Shown: positions 1 through 6,655 of the stretch, in pieces
Numbering within the stretch: position 1 is the first letter of the stretch
Layout of the letters: each line of letters starts with the position of its first letter
Assembly: GCA_964607765.1 (NCBI GenBank)
Contig: CAZSNT010000255.1
Span: 1-10,526 of the forward strand
From: CAZSNT01 sp964607765
GTDB lineage: Bacteria > Verrucomicrobiota > Lentisphaeria > Oligosphaerales > JABHEG01
Length of the DNA: 10,526 bases
Direction of reading: 5' to 3'
Notes under the pieces: model-generated
What the model was told of the DNA's origin: nothing
Databases searched by the model: none
Seen by the model: only the letters and a program-made list of their open reading frames with translations
Position numbers and translations under genes: made by a program

Positions 1-188
1 CCCGGACCCCGGATAGCCTCACTTTTCCTGTCTGAGTTATGGGTACATGTCAGGCACGAGGCCGGTGGGGGCCCGGAGCACCAAATCGGCCTTATCTCAG
101 CGCCATCCGCCATCAGGGCCTGAGCTCCGTCCAAGGCCGCACTGCTCCCCGCAACCCGCCTGCGCGCTGGGGTGCGCTCTCCCCCTCA
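1..188. other. non-coding left edge, downstream of the corrinoid-activator-like gene
   Basis: No convincing gene: the open frames crossing this stretch on the plus strand continue antisense into the gene at 189-2036 and look like GC-driven shadows. The stretch follows that gene's TAG stop (189-191), which is backed up immediately by TGA on the minus strand. Weak inverted repeats are visible: GGCCT at 117-121 with AGGCC at 134-138, and AGGCC at 59-63 with GGCCT at 88-92. The latter encloses GGTG at 64-67 pairing with CACC at 79-82. None is followed by a T-run, so no terminator is claimed. Bases 21-50 are less GC-rich than their surroundings and I do not recognise them. Confidence 0.5.
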
Positions 189-2036
189 CTACCCATCCTC
201 TTCCGGGAACATCATGGCCATGCCGAACTCCATCTGGAACTCCGGGTCGAGAGAGAGGTCCACGTGTTCGGCGGCAGCCGCTATTGCCTCCGCCGCGTCA
301 CGCTGCTCCTGCGAGAGCAGAATGGCCTTGGCACCCATGCTGGACGCGTTGCCCACGTAGCGGATACGGTCGGATGGCAGGTTAGGCAGCAGGCCGATAC
401 GCCGTGCGTTCCGGCGCCGAATGAAGTTGCCGAAGCCGCCGGCAATGAGCACCTCGTGGAGGTCGTTGGCGGTCAATCCGCACCTGCTGAGCATGATGTT
501 GACGCCTGCTCTGATGGCACCCATTGCCAGCTGAAGTTCCCTGATATCCCTCTGACAGAGATAGATCGGTTCGCCCGTCTTGCTTTCGCTGCTGTCGACG
601 AGCAGGAAGTCTGTCTGGCCATTCCGCTGACGGAGTCTGGCGCGCAGCGCTTCGGGCACATCGCTGCCGAGTTCCTCCGCCCCGAGCAGTCTGCCCGTTG
701 TGTCGAGAAGACCTGCCCGAAGCAGCACGGCTGTCACGTCGATCAGAGCCGTGCCGCAGATGCCCACAGGCGCCGTGTTCCCGATCACGTTGTAGACAAT
801 GTCGCTGTCGTTCAGGATGATCTTCTCAATGGCACCGTCTGTGGCGCGCATGCCTGCGGTGATCCTGGCGCCCTCGAATGCCGGGCCCGCCGCCGTGGAT
901 GTTGCCATGAGCTTGCCGTTGCAGGCGAGCACGATCTCGCCGTTCGTCCCGATGTCCACAAACATGATGGGCTTCTCCGCGGCCTGCAGCGAGTTGGCGA
1001 GAATGCCCGCGACGGTGTCGCCCCCCACGAACCCGCCGATGTTCGGGAACACGTAGAGGCGTGCGTTGGGGTGGATATTCAGGCCAACCTCCCGACCTTC
1101 AAGCAGCAGGGCGCGGTTGTATGCGGGCGGGAACGGTACTTCGCCGAGGGCCGCCGGCGTGATGCCGCAGAACAGGTGCTGCATGGTGGTGTTTCCCGCT
1201 ACGGCCACCTCGTAGACATTGGTTGAACTGATGCCGCACTTGCTGACCAACTCATCGATCAGACCGTTCAGCGTATCGAGCGCTGCCGCCTGCATCTCGG
1301 CGACCGCGCCGCCGTCCTCACGGGCGCGCGTGATGCGGCTGATCACGTCGTCGCCCGAGCTGATCTGTGGATTCATCGTTGCGGAAACTCCGAGCTCGCG
1401 ACGCTCGACCAGATCGATCAGCACCCCGACCACAGTGGTCGTGCCCAGATCGAACGCAATGCCGTAGCAGGCGTCCTCGGTATTGCCCGGTTCGAATGCG
1501 ATCAAACGCGACTCGCACATCACGGCCGTGCCCGCGAAGCCACCCTGTCGCAGTGTGGAGGGCAGGTCTTTCAGCACGTCGAGGTGTACGTGGAGCTCTC
1601 CGGTGAAACGCTCGATGCGTTTGACATCCGCCACGGCGTCCTGCTGTGACGGGCCGGGGGCTTCGATGTACTGCTTGCGGACGGCCGGCACTCCCCCAAG
1701 CTCGCGGCCCTCACTGGCAGTGAGGATCTTGGAGCTGCTCTCGAACAGCGATGCGGGCGGGATTTCGATGACGCAGTCGGCTCCGATCCGTGCCTGACAC
1801 GCCAGGCGCCAGCCGTCGCGGATCTGCTCAGCGTCGAAGAAGCTGCGGCAGGCTTCGGTCGCTCCGGCCTGGCCGGACGCAACGCGCACCCGGCATTTCC
1901 CGCACGTCCCCTTGCCCCCGCACGGGCTCTGCAGGATGATGCCGGCCCGGGCCGCCGCCTCGAACACCACTGTGTCCTCGAGCACGTAGACGGTTCGGCC
2001 ACTGGGCTGGAATGCAACTTTGTGATGGGCTCTCAT
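189..2036 (-). CDS. 2Fe-2S ferredoxin / ASKHA-domain protein, corrinoid activation protein-like (DUF4445, RACE/RamA-type)
   Basis: The protein has 615 residues. An N-terminal plant-type ferredoxin domain (about 1-95) carries the cluster ligands C39, C45, C48 and C80 in the C-x5-C-x2-C...C pattern. After a linker, an ASKHA ATPase region shows a phosphate-1-like loop FDLGTTT (195-201), a second VDIGTNGE loop (360-367), GPAFEGA (384-390) and an adenosine-type IAGGFGNF (531-538). This architecture is that of reductive activators of corrinoid-dependent enzymes, which use ATP to drive reduction of an inactive cob(II)alamin back to cob(I)alamin. A soluble cytoplasmic location is expected, as there is no signal peptide or membrane segment. 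The ATG at 2036-2034 overlaps the upstream gene's TGA by one base (TGATG) and has no strong Shine-Dalgarno, so translation is probably coupled. No corrinoid protein or methyltransferase is visible in the window, so the partner is unknown. The family call is firm; the role here is inferred. Confidence 0.9.
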   Translation of the reverse strand: MRAHHKVAFQPSGRTVYVLEDTVVFEAAARAGIILQSPCGGKGTCGKCRVRVASGQAGATEACRSFFDAEQIRDGWRLACQARIGADCVIEIPPASLFESSSKILTASEGRELGGVPAVRKQYIEAPGPSQQDAVADVKRIERFTGELHVHLDVLKDLPSTLRQGGFAGTAVMCESRLIAFEPGNTEDACYGIAFDLGTTTVVGVLIDLVERRELGVSATMNPQISSGDDVISRITRAREDGGAVAEMQAAALDTLNGLIDELVSKCGISSTNVYEVAVAGNTTMQHLFCGITPAALGEVPFPPAYNRALLLEGREVGLNIHPNARLYVFPNIGGFVGGDTVAGILANSLQAAEKPIMFVDIGTNGEIVLACNGKLMATSTAAGPAFEGARITAGMRATDGAIEKIILNDSDIVYNVIGNTAPVGICGTALIDVTAVLLRAGLLDTTGRLLGAEELGSDVPEALRARLRQRNGQTDFLLVDSSESKTGEPIYLCQRDIRELQLAMGAIRAGVNIMLSRCGLTANDLHEVLIAGGFGNFIRRRNARRIGLLPNLPSDRIRYVGNASSMGAKAILLSQEQRDAAEAIAAAAEHVDLSLDPEFQMEFGMAMMFPEEDG

Positions 2037-3586
2037 CAGGTGGCAGGACTTTCCTTGGCAGCGTCCGGCTCGCGTGCTGTCGTGCCGCCGCGGAGCAGCA
2101 GGCTGGCGAGAAACTTGAGGAACACGCGCAGATCATGGCCCGTGCAGGCGGTGACTGCATACATGACCTCGGCCGAATACAGTTCGTCGGGACTCGCGTT
2201 CGGACCGACCATGGCCTGAGCCTGCGTGACCAATCCCGGCTTGGATCGCAGATACAGATCGCGCCAGTCCGACGGCAGCGCCTCCACTTCCTGCGGAGTC
2301 CGCACAGGCACCCCGACGAAGCTCAGCTCGCCCTTGAGGACATGGATCAAGCCGGGCAGGAAACGGCAGATGAAAGTGGAGAACGGCGAATCCCCGTCTG
2401 TATGCACGGCCGCGGCGAAGGTGCGGTACCTGAACGTCTGCCATTGGTCCGGCGTCTGTCCGGCAGGGAGACGGACAACGTCTCGGCATGTGCAGACAGG
2501 CCCTTTACGGCAGAGCTTCAGGCCGAGCGCGACCAGCGCCAGCACAGGCAGCAGCAGCAACAGCAGCACGGCAGCGAAAGCACGTGACAGCCCGCGCTGC
2601 ACCGCTTTCTGCAGTTCCCGTTCCCCCAAGCTGCCGAGCAGGAACTCCTCGACCGGGATCTCCACGCCGAAACTGGCGTTGATGAGCCGGTTGCGGTCCA
2701 CAATGCAATCGTTCAGTTCCAGGCCTTCGCCGACATAACTCCGAGGCATGACAACGGAGTTTCGCACAATGGAGTGGTCCTCGACGACGCAGCGTTCACC
2801 GATTACTGCCGCCGGCCCAAGGGAGACGCCTCGCCCGATACGACAGTCCTGGGCGATGTAAACCGGGGCCTCGACGTGTGCGGTGGGGTGCAGACTGACG
2901 TTGCGCGACAGCCAGATGCCGTTCTCCACTTCGTTGCCTCCGAAGATCAAACCCGTGAAGTCCTTCTGCAGGATTGCTGCCACTGTCTCGAGATAGTCCC
3001 GGTACGTCCGCACGGAGAGACACATGGCGGCTTCGGTAGCGTCGGCGGCCTCGGCATCCTGCGCGGCGAGCAGCTTGTCGGAAAGTCCCTCTTCGGTCAG
3101 CTCGGGGGAGAGTTCCTGCAGGTCCCCGGCGCACATCCAGGCCCAACCGGTCCACTGCGCCCGTTCCGGCTCGGCATCACCAGCTTGCGGCTGCGCCGAG
3201 GCGAGGATCGTCCGGGTCTTCCCGTTGGCCGGACGGCAGTCGGCGAACTGCACGCCGGGCAGGCGGTCGGCATGGCCGAGCAGGATCGGTTCAGCGGGAT
3301 CTTCGAAGGCGAGAGAGCGGAACCGTACGTAGGGCCGGGCGCTGTCCCGGGCCAGGTGGAACCGGAACGTACAGCCCCAGCGCCGCCCATCCTCCAGCAG
3401 CGCCTCCGTGGCCTGTGCCTGGTCGCAGAGCACGAAGTCCACCGTGTCGAAGCCCTGAGACGCGATGTACTCCACCACGTGCTGCACGAAGGGCCGGTCG
3501 AGTGTCGTGACCAGCGGCGCGTGCCAGCGCGTCGGGCTCAGCTGATCGGTGTCCGCGTTTCCGGTGGCAATGATGATCGCTCTCAT
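2036..3586 (-). CDS. three-domain protein: nucleotidyltransferase-like, left-handed beta-helix, degenerate bacterial sugar transferase domain
   Basis: The protein has 516 residues when started at the ATG at 3586-3584, which is preceded by AGGGAG. A longer frame reaches 3625, but its extra ATGs lack a ribosome site. Residues 1 to about 205 resemble a GT-A sugar-nucleotidyltransferase (MRAIIIATG start, then PLVTTLDRPFVQHVVEYI). The usual G-rich RL loop and PK lysine are not recognisable. Residues about 225-300 are hexapeptide-like turns (AHVEAPVYIAQDCRIGRGVS and following) expected to form a left-handed beta-helix. A Leu-rich membrane helix lies at about 335-357. Residues about 357-500 align with PF02397 sugar transferases (VLKGELSFVG at 416-425), but Arg408-Phe409 sit where the catalytic Asp-Glu belongs. 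It may be a regulatory or scaffold paralogue of the active transferase encoded divergently at 3742. It heads a two-gene minus-strand unit with the corrinoid-activator-like gene. The domains are clear, the function is not. Confidence 0.85.
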   Translation of the reverse strand: MRAIIIATGNADTDQLSPTRWHAPLVTTLDRPFVQHVVEYIASQGFDTVDFVLCDQAQATEALLEDGRRWGCTFRFHLARDSARPYVRFRSLAFEDPAEPILLGHADRLPGVQFADCRPANGKTRTILASAQPQAGDAEPERAQWTGWAWMCAGDLQELSPELTEEGLSDKLLAAQDAEAADATEAAMCLSVRTYRDYLETVAAILQKDFTGLIFGGNEVENGIWLSRNVSLHPTAHVEAPVYIAQDCRIGRGVSLGPAAVIGERCVVEDHSIVRNSVVMPRSYVGEGLELNDCIVDRNRLINASFGVEIPVEEFLLGSLGERELQKAVQRGLSRAFAAVLLLLLLPVLALVALGLKLCRKGPVCTCRDVVRLPAGQTPDQWQTFRYRTFAAAVHTDGDSPFSTFICRFLPGLIHVLKGELSFVGVPVRTPQEVEALPSDWRDLYLRSKPGLVTQAQAMVGPNASPDELYSAEVMYAVTACTGHDLRVFLKFLASLLLRGGTTAREPDAAKESPAT

Positions 3587-3590
3587 CAGG

Positions 3591-3596
3591 CTCCCT
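3591..3596 (-). promoter_or_regulatory. ribosome binding site fixing the start at 3586
   Basis: On the minus strand AGGGAG lies 4 bases before the ATG at 3586-3584. The alternative in-frame ATGs further upstream (3625 and 3604) have no comparable purine-rich site, so this site favours the 516-residue form of the three-domain protein. Confidence 0.6.
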
Positions 3597-3689
3597 GTTT
3601 TCATGCTGGAGAAAACGCTATACATTTGTACGTTTGAGGACGATTACCAGCTCGGGGACGCGAAGGCCGTGAGAATCGTCCCGGGAATT

Positions 3690-3704
3690 CGGCGCGTCGC
3701 GCCG
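3690..3704. repeat. 15-bp near-perfect palindrome in the leader of the plus-strand sugar transferase
   Basis: CGGCGCGTCGCGCCG has 7-base arms that match perfectly around a single central base. It lies 37 bases upstream of the ATG at 3742, downstream of the candidate promoter. It could be an operator or a leader hairpin. In DNA this GC-rich it could also be chance. Confidence 0.35.
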
Positions 3705-3741
3705 GGGCTGTGGCGTGGCCCTGGCTGGAGGATAGGGTCCG

Positions 3742-4491
3742 ATGACTGAGGTCACAGCAGCCGAGACAGCCCGTGAACGGCTCGAACTGCTCGAGGAGCT
3801 TTACCGTCGATACGGTAAGGCGAGCGGCTCGAGACGGCGTTGGGTCTACTGGCGCAAACGCTACTCGTGGCTTCTGGTGGTCGGCACGACCCGGTTCATC
3901 AAACGGCTGGTCGACGTGGTCGTCTCAGCCGCGGCATTGCTCGTGCTCAGCCCGCTGTTCCTGGGGGTCGCGGCACTCATCAAGCTCACGGACGGTGGCC
4001 CGGTCTTGTACAACAACACGCGCGTCGGCAAGTGGGGACAGGAGTTCACATTCCCGAAGTTCCGGTCCATGGTGCTGAACGCGGCCCAGCTCAAAGACGA
4101 GCTGCTCGAGCAGAACGTGCACGGCCAAGCCGGCGTGACATTCAAGATGAAGAAGGACCCCAGGATTACGTGGATAGGTCGAATCATCCGGAAGTTCAGT
4201 ATTGACGAACTGCCGCAACTGTGGTGTGTGCTGACCGGGGCCATGACCCTGGTCGGGCCGCGCCCACCCGTGCCGAGGGAAGTGGCCGAGTACACGCTGA
4301 CCGACCGACGCCGTCTCGACGTCACGCCCGGGCTGACTTGCATCTGGCAGGTGAGCGGACGCTCGGACATCCCGTTCCCCGAGCAGGTGAAGCTGGATGT
4401 CGAGTACATCGAGAGCCAGAGCTTCTGGCTCGATCTCAAACTCTTGTTCAAGACCATTCCTGCCGTGCTTTCCGGCAAGGGCGCGTACTGA
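3742..4491 (+). CDS. polyisoprenyl-phosphate sugar-1-phosphate transferase (bacterial sugar transferase, WbaP/WcaJ/PglC-type domain)
   Basis: The protein has 249 residues and catalyses the first membrane step of glycan assembly: transfer of a sugar 1-phosphate from a nucleotide sugar to undecaprenyl phosphate. A charged N-terminal cytoplasmic stretch (1 to about 50) is followed by the re-entrant membrane helix (about 53-80). The family motifs come next: FPKFRSM (104-110), KMKKDPRIT (135-143), SIDELPQLW (153-161) with the catalytic Asp155-Glu156 dyad, MTLVGPRPP (168-176) and TPGLTCIWQVSGRSD (195-209). The length fits the minimal monotopic phosphoglycosyltransferase class, without the extra N-terminal helices of full-length WbaP. 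The start is supported by GGAGG 10 bases upstream. It is transcribed alone, divergent from the degenerate paralogue and convergent with the Wzx/Wzy operon. The sugar specificity cannot be read from the sequence. Confidence 0.95.
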   Translation: MTEVTAAETARERLELLEELYRRYGKASGSRRRWVYWRKRYSWLLVVGTTRFIKRLVDVVVSAAALLVLSPLFLGVAALIKLTDGGPVLYNNTRVGKWGQEFTFPKFRSMVLNAAQLKDELLEQNVHGQAGVTFKMKKDPRITWIGRIIRKFSIDELPQLWCVLTGAMTLVGPRPPVPREVAEYTLTDRRRLDVTPGLTCIWQVSGRSDIPFPEQVKLDVEYIESQSFWLDLKLLFKTIPAVLSGKGAY

Positions 4492-4507
4492 GGCCTTGAG
4501 ACCGTGA

Positions 4508-4540
4508 ACGACCCCCACGGCACAAGGTCGCGGGGGTCGT
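4508..4540. terminator. shared stem-loop between convergent genes, probable bidirectional terminator
   Basis: ACGACCCCC (4508-4516) pairs perfectly with GGGGGTCGT (4532-4540), a 9-bp stem with a 15-base loop. Two more C-G pairs inside the loop (4518-4519 with 4529-4530) are possible. It sits 16 bases after the stop at 4491 and 29 bases beyond the minus-strand stop at 4570. It therefore occupies the whole 78-bp gap between converging transcripts. There is no clear T-run on either side, so it may act as a processing or stability element, or with Rho, rather than as a classic intrinsic terminator. Confidence 0.55.
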
Positions 4541-4569
4541 CTTGCGGCGCAACTTGACGCCACTCCAGC

Positions 4570-6045
4570 TCAGCTTGCTGTGACACGGGTTGTGGGTGGT
4601 GGTGCGGGGCGGGGGCCGGAGCCGGCGTCCGCATGCGCCGCCGCCGTGTCGAAACCGGGGAACCCCGCCACAGCCATCCCCATGAGTCCTCCGAGCATGA
4701 GCACGAAGATGGGGTTTGCCATGGCATTCGGGAAGCAGTCAACGACATAGATCACCAGCCAGACACTCATTGCCGCCACCGCGGCCACTTCCCGTTCAGA
4801 CCAGCGACGCATGGGGAATCGTCGCCAGAACAGGGGCAGCGGCAGCAGAAACGTGAACAGAAACAGCAGCAGCCCTACCATTCCGCGTGTACCCAGCAGA
4901 ATCACCCACAGTCCGTCCGTGACGCTGATGTCCTGGCCTGTCTCGTCGTAGACCCTGGACCTGCCCCAGCCGCCCCAACCGAACACGGGGCGCTGCAGCG
5001 CTTTGCGCGTGAGCATGTCCTCGTTGTCGAGCCGGAACTCCAGCGACTGGGCCCGGTCCGGCCGGACTTGGGCCACAGCGCGGACCAGGTTCTTGCCTGT
5101 CCAGCCGCCGGCCGTGCGCAGCAGGGCGTAGCCGGGGGGGACCAGGAACAGAAACAGCACCGGCAGGCAGATGCGGAACTTACCGGCCGCGACCAGCGCA
5201 CCGACCGCTGCGACGAGCAGCAGCAGGGCTCCGGTGGATTTCACCAGCACAGTTACTCCGAGCAACAGGCCGACGATGGCTGTGGGGCCGATATTGGTCA
5301 TCATGTGCTGGGTCGAGCCGCGCCACGGGGGATCACTGCGCGGGTTCGAGAACAACCACGGGAAGGTGCGTTTGAGTAGAGGCGTAAGGGTGCCGCAGAC
5401 CAGCAGCCAGGTGCCGATCGCCGCCGCCGCCGCCATCCACATTCCCACCATCAGGCCGTGGTCCATAAAGACCATCGGACGGTAGCCGCCGTACCGGATT
5501 GTCTGCAGAAAGCTGTGTTGATGGTAGCCGTAGATCCAACGGTGTAACTGCGGGCTGAAACGGATCTCGAACAGGCAGAACGGGATGTAGAGCACGCCAC
5601 CCAGGAACACAGCATAAGCGAGCTCCTTGGCGCCCTCGCGATCGCTGAAGTAGAGACGGCCGATGAAGTAGGGCATGCCCCACCGGATCACCTCCCGCAG
5701 CGATTCGGACACGCCGTCGTAGGCCCCGAGTCCGTTGGTCACCGACGAGGCGAACGGGCACAGGCAGAACAGCAGCATGGGCACATCGAGCAGGCTGGGG
5801 CGGAAACGCGTGATGCGTGGCGCGTCGAACAGAAATGTCGCCAGAAGCACGCCTGCACACGTGGCGGACACTTTCGTGTAGTCAGGGAGCCCGCCAATCT
5901 GCATGCTCGCAACGGGCAGGAACATCCATGCGCCGAGGAACGAGGCGAGCACGGCGCGCCGCGGCGGCAGCAGAACGAAGATCCCGAGCACGGCCGGGAT
6001 CCAGAGGAACATGACGACGTAAACCAGGAATCCCGGCTCACCCAT
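4570..6045 (-). CDS. O-antigen polymerase/ligase-like integral membrane protein (Wzy/WaaL superfamily)
   Basis: The protein has 491 residues with many hydrophobic segments, roughly 6-27, 31-48, 60-75, 84-104, 143-160, 195-218, 252-266, 268-287, 291-309, 375-405, 422-437 and 443-462. The late motif FGWGGWG (355-361) followed by a loop ending VTDGLWVILLGTRGMVGL (375-392) is typical of the O-antigen ligase/polymerase superfamily. A large external loop (about 305-375) matches the usual placement of the functional periplasmic loop. The likely role is to polymerise or ligate flipped lipid-linked oligosaccharide at the periplasmic face. The Pro/Thr-rich tail (466-491) is probably disordered. The ATG at 6045-6043 overlaps the upstream acetyltransferase's end by 8 bases and has a good AGGAGAG site. 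An upstream extension to 6195 would only read the acetyltransferase out of frame. It is last in the four-gene operon. Sequence alone does not separate Wzy from WaaL. Confidence 0.85.
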   Translation of the reverse strand: MGEPGFLVYVVMFLWIPAVLGIFVLLPPRRAVLASFLGAWMFLPVASMQIGGLPDYTKVSATCAGVLLATFLFDAPRITRFRPSLLDVPMLLFCLCPFASSVTNGLGAYDGVSESLREVIRWGMPYFIGRLYFSDREGAKELAYAVFLGGVLYIPFCLFEIRFSPQLHRWIYGYHQHSFLQTIRYGGYRPMVFMDHGLMVGMWMAAAAAIGTWLLVCGTLTPLLKRTFPWLFSNPRSDPPWRGSTQHMMTNIGPTAIVGLLLGVTVLVKSTGALLLLVAAVGALVAAGKFRICLPVLFLFLVPPGYALLRTAGGWTGKNLVRAVAQVRPDRAQSLEFRLDNEDMLTRKALQRPVFGWGGWGRSRVYDETGQDISVTDGLWVILLGTRGMVGLLLFLFTFLLPLPLFWRRFPMRRWSEREVAAVAAMSVWLVIYVVDCFPNAMANPIFVLMLGGLMGMAVAGFPGFDTAAAHADAGSGPRPAPPPTTRVTAS

Positions 6046-6655
6046 CCTCGTTCTCTCCTGCTGGTTCTTGTTCTTCGGACGGCGGCCCCCCGGCTGTGTG
6101 GTAGGTCCGGATGCGGGCCGGCACACCGACGGCGGCGCCGCCGACCGGTACATCGCACAACACAACGGCATTGGCGCCGATGCGGGCATGCTCATTCACG
6201 ACAATGTCGCCCAGGACTCTGGCACCCGCGCCCACGTCGACATGGCCGCCGAGCCGCGGGGCCCCGGAATCGTGCTTGCGCATCCCGATGGTGGCTTGCT
6301 GGAAGATCAGACAGTTCGGTCCAATCTCCGCCTCGGGGTGAACGACGATGCCGTTGGGATGCGGGATCAGCAGGCCGCCGTCGATGCGACAGTTCAGCGG
6401 AATGTCGGCGCCGCTGACCGCGCTCCAGAAACGGTGGTGCAGCACGGCGAGCTTGGCGACCAGCGTTCCCAGCAGCCCACCGCGTTCCCGGGCGCGCTGG
6501 TAGACGCGAATCGTGCGCAACAGGCGTTTGCCCGGATCCCACTCGCAGCAGCGGAGTTCTTCCCGCGACCAATCCGGGAATTCTGCAGATGTGAGGGGGA
6601 TCGCCGTGCCTGTGGAGGTGAGCTGTGTGTCCGGAGCCGGTCGCTGTGTGTTCAT
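6038..6655 (-). CDS. CysE-like hexapeptide O-acetyltransferase
   Basis: The protein has 205 residues. An N-terminal helical part (about 29-80) precedes a left-handed beta-helix of hexapeptide repeats (about 84-182) that ends GVPARI as in CysE-type enzymes. Aligned by eye with E. coli serine acetyltransferase, Asp84 and His99 (IPHPNGIVV) fall on its catalytic Asp143-His158 pair, while its third histidine (His193) is replaced in GAPRLGG (131-137). Members of this branch in polysaccharide loci are often annotated as serine acetyltransferases. In this context acetyl-CoA-dependent acetylation of a sugar or nucleotide sugar is more likely, but that is inference. The tail (188-205) is acidic and proline-rich. 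The ATG (6655-6653) overlaps the flippase stop as ATGA, and the gene's own end overlaps the Wzy-like start by 8 bases. The open frame continues upstream to 7786, but that part is antisense-like shadow of the flippase reading and is rejected. Confidence 0.85.
   Translation of the reverse strand: MNTQRPAPDTQLTSTGTAIPLTSAEFPDWSREELRCCEWDPGKRLLRTIRVYQRARERGGLLGTLVAKLAVLHHRFWSAVSGADIPLNCRIDGGLLIPHPNGIVVHPEAEIGPNCLIFQQATIGMRKHDSGAPRLGGHVDVGAGARVLGDIVVNEHARIGANAVVLCDVPVGGAAVGVPARIRTYHTAGGPPSEEQEPAGENEDG
6053..6059 (-). promoter_or_regulatory. strong ribosome binding site fixing the Wzy-like start
   Basis: AGGAGAG on the minus strand lies 7 bases before the ATG at 6045-6043, inside the end of the acetyltransferase gene. 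It rules in favour of this start over the in-frame extension to 6195. Confidence 0.7.

Larger units (their letters stand above)
3587..3741. promoter_or_regulatory. divergent promoter region between two sugar-transferase-type genes
   Basis: This 155-bp gap separates the starts of a minus-strand and a plus-strand gene, so it should hold promoters for both. An AT-rich island around 3610-3637 stands out in otherwise GC-rich DNA. For the plus strand, TTTTCA (3598-3603) and TACATT (3621-3626) with 17-bp spacing are a weak sigma-70-like pair. On the minus strand TATAGC (3622-3617) is a possible -10 without a good -35. GGACGAT (3638-3644) and ATCGTCC (3675-3681) form a perfect 7-bp inverted repeat around a 30-base loop. 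The plus-strand gene has GGAGG at 3727-3731 as its ribosome site. The region's role is likely; the individual boxes are weak. Confidence 0.4.

Noticed and set aside
1..188. possible insertion-sequence end near 21-50
   Set aside because: It differs in composition from its surroundings, but no transposase, terminal inverted repeat or target duplication can be seen.
39..1226. 395-residue plus-strand open frame
   Set aside because: It lies antisense to the ferredoxin-ASKHA gene, has no recognisable domain and an arginine/histidine/alanine-rich composition typical of shadow frames in GC-rich DNA.
2540..2575. CAG-rich stretch resembling a trinucleotide microsatellite
   Set aside because: On the minus strand it encodes the Leu-rich membrane helix of the three-domain protein; Leu codons explain the pattern.
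2774..3637. 287-residue plus-strand open frame
   Set aside because: It is antisense to the three-domain protein, whose domains and ribosome site are clear. No family is recognised.
3861..4748. 295-residue minus-strand open frame
   Set aside because: It runs antisense through the well-supported sugar transferase and the convergent terminator and has low-complexity Ser/Thr/Pro composition.
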